Source of the DNA: Flavobacteriaceae bacterium
GTDB taxonomy: Bacteria > Bacteroidota > Bacteroidia > Flavobacteriales > Flavobacteriaceae
Direction of reading: 5' to 3'
Length of the DNA stretch: 64,000 nucleotides
NCBI GenBank assembly: GCA_024640565.1
Contig: JAHEET010000005.1
Location: 62,001 to 126,000, forward strand
The notes under the pieces: generated by a model
Databases searched by the model: none
Seen by the model: only the letters and a program-made list of their open reading frames with translations
What the model was told of the DNA's origin: nothing
Program-made: the position numbers and the translations under genes
Shown: positions 19,392 through 27,202 of the stretch, one piece after another
Numbering within the stretch: position 1 is the first letter of the stretch
Layout of the letters: each line of letters starts with the position of its first letter

Positions 19392-21239
19392 TCATTTAGT
19401 TTTTGGAATTTCTCCAGACTTAATTTTACTGAAATAGCTGTTCAGGTCTTTAGAAATCTCACCACTCATCAAATACAATCCAATTAAGTTTGGAATTGCC
19501 AAGGTTAAGAACATATAATCCGCAAAATCAATTACAGCGCCTAAACCAATAGAAGCGCCTAAAATAATTGTCAATAAAAAAATGATTTTAAAGATTCCAG
19601 CAACGGCTTTAGAGTCTCCAAATAAACTTTGTGCAGCTTGCACCCCATAATAGGACCAAGTTAAAATTGTAGAAAATGCGAATAGGAAAATAGCAATCGT
19701 TAGAAAGATACTTGCTCCTGGAATTACTTTTCCAAATGCGACTGCAGTTAAAGCAGAACCTGTAGCTTCTTGTCCAACGTAGGTCCCTGTAAAAATAAGT
19801 ACCAAAGCGGTTAAAGTACAAACTACAACCGTATCAATAAACGGCTCTAGAAGCGCTACAAAACCCTCTGAAACAGGATGCTTCGTTTTTGCTGCTGAAT
19901 GTGCAATTGAGGCAGATCCTAGACCTGCTTCATTTGAAAACGCAGCTCTTTGAAATCCTAATACAAGTACGCCTAAAAAACCTCCATATGCTGCTGTTGG
20001 AGTAAATGCGCCATCAAAAATTAAGGCGATTGCACCCCCCACTTCCGTAATATTCGCTCCAATAACAACGATACACATTAAAATGTATAAGGCTGCCATA
20101 GACGGAACTACTTTCTCCGTAACTTTCGCAATTCCTTTTAACCCACCGATTATGACAATTCCTACCAAAATAGCAATTCCAATACCAATATAGGTTTTCA
20201 CAACACCGTCTACCTCTAAAACACTAGCTAATTGGGCTGCCGCCTGATTCGCTTGAAACATTGATCCGGCAGCAAAAGCTGCGAGCATAATCACAAAAGC
20301 ATACAGAACAGAAAGTCCTTTTCCAACATTTTTAAAACCTCTTTTTTCAAATCCTTTTTTCAAATACTGCATGGGTCCACCTGAGATGCTTCCATCCTTT
20401 TCAATGGTTCTGTATTTTACACCTAATGTACATTCAACAAACTTTGTAGACATCCCCAACAAACCTGCTAAAATTAGCCAAAATGTTGCACCCGGACCTC
20501 CTAACGAAATCGCTACTGCTACCCCTGCTATATTCCCCAAACCAACAGTTCCAGATACAGCGGTTGCTAAAGCCTGAAAATGAGTTACCTCTCCAATGGC
20601 AATTGGATCATCATATTTCCCTCTTATTAATTGAATGGAATGCTTGATTCCTCTAAAATTAATAAACCTAAATCTGAATGTAAAAAAGATTGCTCCGAGT
20701 ATTAACCAGATTACCATAAAGGGTAATTTAATAGTTCTTACAGTACCATTGGCATTCCTTATTGGTTCACCAGCAGCATCTAAAACTCTATTGTCATACA
20801 AGCCTAAAGCATAAAAAGGATCAAAAAAGAAATAAGTATCCATAAATCCAACTACGGGTGCGAAAGACGCACTTAGCACTTCTGGAACAGATACTGCAGG
20901 TACCACAAAAGTTAAGGTTTTTTCTGCTCCTTTACTGTCTGCTACGGTAACTGAATATTCATTTCCCTCAGTAGCACCATCTAAAATAGAAACTTCTTCC
21001 TCTGTAAATGAATTTGACATGCTCTTTTCTGACCAGGTATAACTGTAAGGCTTCTCACCTCCAGATACACGTATTGTTATTTTGGCAGTATTGATTTCAG
21101 AAGAGCTGTCTGTAATCGTTTTTTCGACTATTAATTCTTTGATCTCTTCTACGACGATTTCCTCAACTTGGGAATCTGTTTGTGCAGAGATCAAAATTGT
21201 TGACATTGCAAGGATTAATGAAAGAAGTAATTTCTTCAT
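19392..21239 (-). CDS. sodium:alanine symporter (AGCS) family protein with periplasmic N-terminal domain
   Basis: An inner-membrane amino-acid carrier of the AGCS family, which couples alanine or glycine uptake to sodium or protons. The carrier part occupies about residues 170-615, with about ten or more hydrophobic segments and the family block SGTVGLGNIAGVAVAIS. Unusually, 150 or so residues precede it: a signal peptide (MKKLLLSLILAMSTILISAQ), an acidic linker, and a module resembling a SprB/PKD-like repeat (SGGEKPYSYTWSEKSM, then VTVADSKGAEKTLTF). Standard AGCS proteins are about 450-500 residues. The next gene, the helix-hairpin-helix gene, starts 18 bp downstream. Confidence 0.9.
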   Translation of the reverse strand: MKKLLLSLILAMSTILISAQTDSQVEEIVVEEIKELIVEKTITDSSSEINTAKITIRVSGGEKPYSYTWSEKSMSNSFTEEEVSILDGATEGNEYSVTVADSKGAEKTLTFVVPAVSVPEVLSASFAPVVGFMDTYFFFDPFYALGLYDNRVLDAAGEPIRNANGTVRTIKLPFMVIWLILGAIFFTFRFRFINFRGIKHSIQLIRGKYDDPIAIGEVTHFQALATAVSGTVGLGNIAGVAVAISLGGPGATFWLILAGLLGMSTKFVECTLGVKYRTIEKDGSISGGPMQYLKKGFEKRGFKNVGKGLSVLYAFVIMLAAFAAGSMFQANQAAAQLASVLEVDGVVKTYIGIGIAILVGIVIIGGLKGIAKVTEKVVPSMAALYILMCIVVIGANITEVGGAIALIFDGAFTPTAAYGGFLGVLVLGFQRAAFSNEAGLGSASIAHSAAKTKHPVSEGFVALLEPFIDTVVVCTLTALVLIFTGTYVGQEATGSALTAVAFGKVIPGASIFLTIAIFLFAFSTILTWSYYGVQAAQSLFGDSKAVAGIFKIIFLLTIILGASIGLGAVIDFADYMFLTLAIPNLIGLYLMSGEISKDLNSYFSKIKSGEIPKTK

Positions 21240-21314
21240 AATTTTAAATATAATTTTTTTTGTTAGTAAACCGCAATATCATAAAAAAAATGCTCTTTTA
21301 AGAATTTTTGCATG

Positions 21315-22226
21315 TTAAATATGTTCATTAAACGCATTTTCTTTGAACCTTTGTAAATCTTCTATGAATGATTTTGGATGGAATTTTAATTCCTTTTTTG
21401 TTTTGCTCAAGTCAAAACCCGTTTTCTTAGGTCTTATGGCCCTTTGGTTTAACCTACTTGTGGAAACTGCTTTGATATAACTAGCGTCTAGTTCAAAAAC
21501 GCTGGCAATCTGTTGTGCTATTTCATAAATACTTAGGAGGGTATTGGAAGCGATATTATACACTCCTTTACTTCTCATATCCATCGAAATCTTACAGGCC
21601 AAAGCAAGGTCTGCCACATAGGTTGGTGTTCGAAACTGATCATTAACAATCGAAATTTCTTGTTTCTTCTCCAACATTTCCTTTACCCAAAGAACAAGGT
21701 TACTTCTTCGCTGATCAAATACTTGTCCGTAGACCAAAATGGTTCGTAAGATGGTGAAGTCAATTTTAGCATTTTTTAAAATTTCTTCGGATTTTAATTT
21801 GGAAATTCCGTAATAATTTAAGGGGTTGGGCAGGGCTGTTTCTTTATAGTTTCCTTGCAGGCCATCAAAAATAAAATCCGTAGACAAATGAATTAAATGT
21901 GCATTGATTTGTGCGGCAACGTTGACCAAAGTTTCCACAAGCCCTACATTCAAAGCATCACATGCTATTTTATTGTTTTCGCAAGCATCTACATTGGTCA
22001 TAGCAGCAGTATTAATGATAAAGTCTGGCTGTAAATTCAAAAGATGCGTTTCTAGTAATTTTGAATTGGTAAGATCCATTGATACATATTCAAAATCATT
22101 CCTACCACTTTTATTAATGCCGCGAGAAAAACCAATTACCTGATAAGCAGCGCTATTCTGCAGCAATAAATTTAACAGTGATTGCCCCAACAATCCGTTA
22201 CTCCCCGTAATAATTACTTTTATCAT
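21315..22226 (-). CDS. RmlD-like NAD(P)-dependent sugar-nucleotide reductase
   Basis: A short-chain dehydrogenase of the dTDP-4-dehydrorhamnose reductase type. Residues 1-15 form the Rossmann loop VIITGSNGLLGQSLL; the active-site pair is YGISK (Y-x3-K), and STDFIFDG and TALPNPLNYYG are typical of RmlD. No rmlA, B or C gene is adjacent, so the substrate is uncertain. The family is also often annotated simply as SDR family oxidoreductase. It lies 46 bp after the potassium channel gene on the same strand. 303 residues is a normal length. Confidence 0.85.
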   Translation of the reverse strand: MIKVIITGSNGLLGQSLLNLLLQNSAAYQVIGFSRGINKSGRNDFEYVSMDLTNSKLLETHLLNLQPDFIINTAAMTNVDACENNKIACDALNVGLVETLVNVAAQINAHLIHLSTDFIFDGLQGNYKETALPNPLNYYGISKLKSEEILKNAKIDFTILRTILVYGQVFDQRRSNLVLWVKEMLEKKQEISIVNDQFRTPTYVADLALACKISMDMRSKGVYNIASNTLLSIYEIAQQIASVFELDASYIKAVSTSRLNQRAIRPKKTGFDLSKTKKELKFHPKSFIEDLQRFKENAFNEHI

Positions 22227-22272
22227 ATACTTTCAGTTACGTAGTGTTTTACTTTTGCAGAATTTTAAAAAT

Positions 22273-23271
22273 TTAAAACAACTCCCTTAATTTAACAATC
22301 TGTTCAGGCCTCCCTAAAACAATTAAACTAGAACCATTTGTAAGTGCTGTTTCTGCTTCCGGATTGATGATATAATCTCGATTTGGGGTTCTGATTCCAA
22401 TGACGGTACACCCTGTTTCTCTTCTTAAATCTAGGTCTAAAATTGTTTTGTTAATGTATTTTTTTGGCAAATCGTCTACGGCAATCTCCTCTAAATTTGC
22501 AGTGGTTTCCCCCTCAATGGTTAATTGATCGACAAACTCGATAACATCTGGAGTTACTACCAGAGACGCCATATGATCTCCGCCCAATTTATCGGGCATG
22601 ATTACATTACTTGCCCCTGCAATTTTTAATTTACTATAGGAAGATTGATTGGAAGCCCTACTGATAATTTTGCAGGTATTATTTAACTGATTTGCAGTTA
22701 AAACAACAAATAAATTATCTGCATCTGAGGGCAGTGCGGTAATTAATGTAGCCGCGTTTTTAATTCCTGCTCTTAATAGGGTTTCATCTAAAGTAGCATC
22801 ATCTTGAATATTTAAAAGATTATTTGTATAAAGTTCTGCAGCAATCTCTTTGTCTTTTTCAACAACTACAAATTTCTGATGGTAGTTTTTTAATTTCAAA
22901 ATGGCTTGTTTTCCATTTCTTCCAAAACCACAAACAATGGTATGTCCTTTTAAACTTTGAATTTTCTTTTCCACTTTTCTATGTTTAAATTGTTCGAATA
23001 ACTTTCCACTCACTAAATATTCTGAGAATGTAGACACTGCATACCCAAAAACGGTAATACTCGTTAAAATTAAAAAAACTGTAAATATTTTCTCTTGGGG
23101 TGTGAAGGGTTGTACTTCCCCAAACCCAACCGTTGTAATTGTAATTACAGTCATGTACAGTGCATCTACAAAAGAATAGTCAGACAAGATCATGTAGCCC
23201 GCAACACCCAATAGAATGATGGCAAAAACAAGAAAGAGTGTTTTGTGAATGCGAGATGCTAAAATATTCAT
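22273..23271 (-). CDS. potassium channel with RCK (TrkA-N/TrkA-C) domains
   Basis: A two-helix inner-membrane potassium channel gated by a cytoplasmic RCK domain. Helix 1 is about residues 10-30, the pore segment follows, with selectivity filter TTVGFGE at 46-52 (GFG in place of the common GYG), and helix 2 is about 64-88. The RCK Rossmann fold begins at VCGFGRNGKQ and is followed by a TrkA-C domain ending at residue 332. The overall layout matches MthK-like channels. Its start is 3 bp after the PspC-domain gene, so the two are in one unit. Confidence 0.92.
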   Translation of the reverse strand: MNILASRIHKTLFLVFAIILLGVAGYMILSDYSFVDALYMTVITITTVGFGEVQPFTPQEKIFTVFLILTSITVFGYAVSTFSEYLVSGKLFEQFKHRKVEKKIQSLKGHTIVCGFGRNGKQAILKLKNYHQKFVVVEKDKEIAAELYTNNLLNIQDDATLDETLLRAGIKNAATLITALPSDADNLFVVLTANQLNNTCKIISRASNQSSYSKLKIAGASNVIMPDKLGGDHMASLVVTPDVIEFVDQLTIEGETTANLEEIAVDDLPKKYINKTILDLDLRRETGCTVIGIRTPNRDYIINPEAETALTNGSSLIVLGRPEQIVKLRELF

Positions 23272-23274
23272 AAG

Positions 23275-23502
23275 CTATAAATCAAAAACTGAATTTCGTT
23301 TGGTATACACCATATCTTTTAACTTTAATAAAAATGCCATGGTTAAATAAATTGCAAATGATAAGCCTACCGTAAAAAAGGTAACATAAATAAAAAATAA
23401 CCGCACATTTATTGCACGCATCCCCAGTCGATCTGCCAATCTAGAAAAAACACCAAACCCGTTTCTTTCCAAAAAATGCCGCATCGAATTTATTAATTTC
23501 AT
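23275..23502 (-). CDS. PspC-domain membrane protein
   Basis: A 75-residue protein of the PspC family: RHFLERNGFGVFSRLADRLG followed by two hydrophobic stretches (about 30-65). PspC proteins act with PspB in envelope stress in Proteobacteria, but short stand-alone versions in Bacteroidota are uncharacterised. First gene of a minus-strand group (PspC, potassium channel, RmlD-like). It has a good -7 box 20 bp upstream and is divergent from uvrA. Confidence 0.85.
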   Translation of the reverse strand: MKLINSMRHFLERNGFGVFSRLADRLGMRAINVRLFFIYVTFFTVGLSFAIYLTMAFLLKLKDMVYTKRNSVFDL

Positions 23503-23521
23503 CTCTTTTAAAGTTTAATCT

Positions 23522-23529
23522 CAAAGATA
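23522..23529 (-). promoter_or_regulatory. -7 box TATCTTTG of the PspC-channel unit
   Basis: Exact TAnnTTTG match on the minus strand, 20 bp before the ATG of the PspC gene. Lies back to back with the uvrA promoter in the same spacer. Confidence 0.55.
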
Positions 23530-23583
23530 CTATTTTATACGAATTTGCTATTCGCATCGCTACTAAAAATGATTTGTATTGAT

Positions 23584-23591
23584 TAACTTTG
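23584..23591 (+). promoter_or_regulatory. -7 box TAACTTTG of uvrA
   Basis: Exact TAnnTTTG match; the RNA would start near 23598, 17 nt before the TTG at 23615. This supports the downstream TTG as the uvrA start, because an upstream TTG at 23579 would lie before the RNA start. No -33 TTG at the right distance. Confidence 0.5.
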
Positions 23592-23614
23592 CTTTTTCCA
23601 TAAAAGCGACACTT

Positions 23615-26440
23615 TTGAAAAACCAAGAATATATAGAAGTTTACGGAGCTAGAGCTCATAATTTGAAAAATATAGACGTAAAAATTCCGCGAGAAAAACT
23701 TGTTGTCATCACAGGTTTGAGTGGTAGTGGAAAATCTTCTTTAGCTTTTGATACTATTTATGCGGAAGGACAGCGCCGTTACATCGAAACTTTTTCAGCT
23801 TATGCAAGACAGTTTTTGGGTGGATTGGAACGCCCCGATGTGGACAAGATTGATGGGCTATCTCCGGTGATTTCAATTGAACAAAAAACAACCAATAAAA
23901 GTCCGCGATCTACCGTTGGCACCATCACAGAAATATACGATTTCTTACGTTTGTTGTTTGCCCGAGCTGCGGATGCATATTCTTTTAATTCGGGTCAAAA
24001 AATGGTCAGTTATTCGGATGAGCAAATCAAAAAATTAATACTCAAAGATTTTGCAGACAAAAAAATAGCCGTCTTAGCCCCGTTAATCAAATCGAGAAAA
24101 GGACATTACAGAGAACTTTTCCAACAAATCTCGAAACAAGGTTTTTTGAGGGTTCGAGTAGATGGAGAGATTCGTGAAATCGAGCAAGGGATGAAATTAG
24201 ATCGTTATAAAAACCACGACATTGAAGTGGTAATCGATCGATTGGCAGTTCATAAATCTGCAGAGAAACGGCTGGAAGAAACCATTAAAACAGCAATGTA
24301 CTCTGGAAACAATATTCTAATGATCATTGATGTGGAAGAGAATGAGCCCCGTTATTTTAGTCGCGAACTCATGTGTCCTAGCTCTGGCATTGCCTATCCA
24401 AATCCAGAACCAAATACTTTTTCTTTCAATTCACCAAAAGGAGCTTGCGATGCCTGCAATGGACTGGGGGTTAGCCAAGAAATCAATCTTCAAAAAGTAA
24501 TTCCAAACAATTCAATTTCCATTAAAGCAGGGGGAATTGTTCCATTGGGAGAAGAAAAGAATAGCTGGATTTTTAAACAAATAGAAACCATTGCAGAGCG
24601 GTATCAGTTTAAGTTGAATGACCCCATTCATAAAATACCAAAAGCTGCGATGGAAATTATCCTAAACGGAGGGCATGAAACTTTTTCAATTAAATCCAAA
24701 GTAGCTGGAGTTACCCGAAATTATGATATTGATTTTGAGGGCATCATTGCATTTATCGAAAATCAATACAAAAACACGGAAAGCAACTCAATTAAGCGTT
24801 GGTCAAAAGGATTTATGGATGAAATCCCTTGTAAATCTTGCGATGGAAAACGATTAAAAAAGGCAGCACTTCACTTTAAGATTTCAGAAAAGAGCATTAG
24901 TGATTTGGTTCAAATGGACATAAACGAACTGGCCAATTGGTTTCAAAATATAGAAAAAATATTAACCCAAAAACAACTGGCTATTGGAGGAGAAATCCTC
25001 AAAGAAATTCGAACTCGAATTCAATTTTTATTGGATGTTGGCTTGGATTACCTAACTTTAGACAGAACTTCAAAATCGCTCTCTGGTGGAGAAGCACAGC
25101 GAATTCGTTTGGCAACTCAAATCGGTTCACAATTGGTGGGAGTGCTCTATATTTTAGATGAACCCAGTATCGGACTGCACCAAAGAGACAATCAAAAATT
25201 AATCGATTCACTCATAAAGTTAAGAGATCTAGGGAATTCTGTATTAGTTGTAGAGCACGATAAAGACATGATTGAACATGCAGATTTTGTTTTTGACATT
25301 GGTCCTGGGGCTGGAAAATATGGCGGAAAAATAGTTTCTGAAGGAACTTTTAACGAATTAAAAAAACAACAAACACTTACCGCGGAGTATATAACGGGTA
25401 AAAAAGAAATTGCAATTCCAAAAGAACGAAGAGCTGGAAATGGAAAAACCATTACACTTTCTGGAGCGAGCGGAAACAACTTAAAAAATGTTACAGTAAC
25501 ATTCCCCCTTGGAAAAATGATTTGTGTTACTGGTGTCTCAGGAAGTGGAAAATCGACACTTGTCAACGAAACGTTATATCCTATTTTAAATGCACATATT
25601 TATCGAGGTGTTAAAAAACCGATGCCTTACAAAAAGATTGAAGGATTAGAACATGTAGATAAAGTTATTGATATTGATCAATCACCCATTGGGAGAACAC
25701 CTCGCTCAAATCCGGCAACCTACACAGGTACTTTTAGCGAAATAAGAAGTTTATTTGCAAAAACACCCGAGGCAGCTATTAGAGGGTACAAACCAGGTCG
25801 TTTTTCGTTCAATGTTAAAGGGGGAAGATGTGAAACCTGCCAAGGAGGAGGAGTTCGTGTGATCGAGATGAACTTTTTACCCGATGTTCAAGTAGAATGT
25901 GAGACTTGCCAAGGAAAACGATTTAACAGAGAAACTTTAGAGATTCGTTACAAAGGAAAATCAATTTCAGATGTCTTAAACATGACTATCGAAGATGCGA
26001 CTCAATTTTTCGAGAACATTCCGAAGATTTACAGAAAATTAAAAACAATTAAAGATGTTGGTCTGGGATACATAACCCTTGGACAACAATCGACCACCTT
26101 GTCTGGTGGAGAAGCACAACGAATAAAACTAGCCTCCGAATTATCAAAAAGAGACACTGGAAACACTTTCTATATCCTAGACGAACCAACCACTGGACTT
26201 CATTTTGAAGACATTCGCGTACTAATGGATGTCTTGAATAAATTGGCCAATAAAGGAAATACAGTCTTAATCATTGAACACAATTTAGACGTTGTAAAAT
26301 TAGCGGACTTCATTATTGACGTGGGAATGGAAGGTGGAAAAAAAGGAGGACAAATTTTATGTTCTGGAACACCCGAAGAAGTTGTAAAACATAAAAAAAG
26401 CTATACCGCAAAGTTTTTGAAAAAAGAATTACATTCGTAA
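23615..26440 (+). CDS. uvrA: excinuclease ABC subunit A
   Basis: The damage-sensing ATPase of nucleotide excision repair. Two ABC modules: Walker [10 protein letters not shown] near the N-terminus and GVSGSGKST in the second half, each with a signature [10 protein letters not shown] or [10 protein letters not shown] and a Walker B ending in DEPS or DEPT. Zinc modules are visible (CPSSGIAYP...[21 protein letters not shown]...CETCQG). I start it at the TTG at 23615, giving 941 residues beginning [16 protein letters not shown], the usual family start. The longer frame from TTG 23579 adds 12 residues and precedes the predicted RNA start. No LexA-like box was recognised. Confidence 0.97.
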   Translation: MKNQEYIEVYGARAHNLKNIDVKIPREKLVVITGLSGSGKSSLAFDTIYAEGQRRYIETFSAYARQFLGGLERPDVDKIDGLSPVISIEQKTTNKSPRSTVGTITEIYDFLRLLFARAADAYSFNSGQKMVSYSDEQIKKLILKDFADKKIAVLAPLIKSRKGHYRELFQQISKQGFLRVRVDGEIREIEQGMKLDRYKNHDIEVVIDRLAVHKSAEKRLEETIKTAMYSGNNILMIIDVEENEPRYFSRELMCPSSGIAYPNPEPNTFSFNSPKGACDACNGLGVSQEINLQKVIPNNSISIKAGGIVPLGEEKNSWIFKQIETIAERYQFKLNDPIHKIPKAAMEIILNGGHETFSIKSKVAGVTRNYDIDFEGIIAFIENQYKNTESNSIKRWSKGFMDEIPCKSCDGKRLKKAALHFKISEKSISDLVQMDINELANWFQNIEKILTQKQLAIGGEILKEIRTRIQFLLDVGLDYLTLDRTSKSLSGGEAQRIRLATQIGSQLVGVLYILDEPSIGLHQRDNQKLIDSLIKLRDLGNSVLVVEHDKDMIEHADFVFDIGPGAGKYGGKIVSEGTFNELKKQQTLTAEYITGKKEIAIPKERRAGNGKTITLSGASGNNLKNVTVTFPLGKMICVTGVSGSGKSTLVNETLYPILNAHIYRGVKKPMPYKKIEGLEHVDKVIDIDQSPIGRTPRSNPATYTGTFSEIRSLFAKTPEAAIRGYKPGRFSFNVKGGRCETCQGGGVRVIEMNFLPDVQVECETCQGKRFNRETLEIRYKGKSISDVLNMTIEDATQFFENIPKIYRKLKTIKDVGLGYITLGQQSTTLSGGEAQRIKLASELSKRDTGNTFYILDEPTTGLHFEDIRVLMDVLNKLANKGNTVLIIEHNLDVVKLADFIIDVGMEGGKKGGQILCSGTPEEVVKHKKSYTAKFLKKELHS

Positions 26441-26478
26441 GTCCGTTACAGTAAAAGAACTTTAAATTGTTAAGAATT

Positions 26479-27186
26479 ATGAGGAATGATGATCGAAAAA
26501 TAAAAGAAAAACTACAACCAAAAACTTGGAATGAGGTAAAAACAAACGATTCATGGGCCATTTTTAAAATTATGGCCGAATTTGTTACAGGTTACGAAAA
26601 ACTAAGTAAAATTGGCCCTTGTGTATCGATCTTTGGTTCTGCAAGAACCAAACCAGAAGATCCTTATTACAAACTCGCAGAGGAAGTAGCCTTTAAATTA
26701 ACACAAAATGGATACGGAGTCATTACCGGTGGTGGACCTGGAATCATGGAAGCAGGAAATAAAGGCGCACACAGCGGAAAAGGTACTTCGGTGGGATTAA
26801 ATATTGAATTGCCATTTGAACAACATGACAATCCATGGATTGACAATGATAAAAATTTAGAGTTCGATTATTTTTTCGTTCGAAAAGTAATGTTTGTCAA
26901 ATACTCGCAAGGTTTTGTAGTGATGCCGGGAGGATTTGGAACTTTGGACGAACTTTTTGAGGCCATCACTTTAATACAAACGAATAAAATTGGCCGCTTT
27001 CCAATTGTTTTAGTTGGAAGTAAATTCTGGGGAGGCTTAATGGATTGGATAAAAAACACACTTTTAGAACAAGGAAATATTTCAGAGAAAGATTTAAAGT
27101 TATTTAGAGTTGTAGATACGGCAGATGAAGCCATAGACCATTTAAATAAATTCTATGCAAAGTATCAATTAAAGCCAAACTTCTAA
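26479..27186 (+). CDS. LOG-family protein (TIGR00730 Rossmann-fold nucleotide hydrolase)
   Basis: A cytoplasmic protein of the LONELY GUY family, members of which release free cytokinin-type bases from nucleoside 5'-phosphates; in bacteria the physiological substrate is often unknown. Signatures GGGPGIMEAGNKGA and MPGGFGTLDELFE (the PGGxGTxxE motif) are intact. The ATG at 26479 is preferred to a TTG at 26467. It lies 38 bp after uvrA and probably shares its transcript. 235 residues. Confidence 0.9.
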   Translation: MRNDDRKIKEKLQPKTWNEVKTNDSWAIFKIMAEFVTGYEKLSKIGPCVSIFGSARTKPEDPYYKLAEEVAFKLTQNGYGVITGGGPGIMEAGNKGAHSGKGTSVGLNIELPFEQHDNPWIDNDKNLEFDYFFVRKVMFVKYSQGFVVMPGGFGTLDELFEAITLIQTNKIGRFPIVLVGSKFWGGLMDWIKNTLLEQGNISEKDLKLFRVVDTADEAIDHLNKFYAKYQLKPNF

Positions 27187-27202
27187 ACCTATTTCACCCC
27201 CA

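Noticed and set aside
21240..21314. Weak hairpin (ATGC...GCAT plus T-tract) between the RmlD-like and AGCS genes
   Set aside because: Stem of 4 bp with an irregular inner part; may be a terminator but too weak to annotate.
22240..22262. TACTTTTG box on the plus strand between the RmlD-like and channel genes
   Set aside because: Points against both genes; likely chance in AT-rich sequence.
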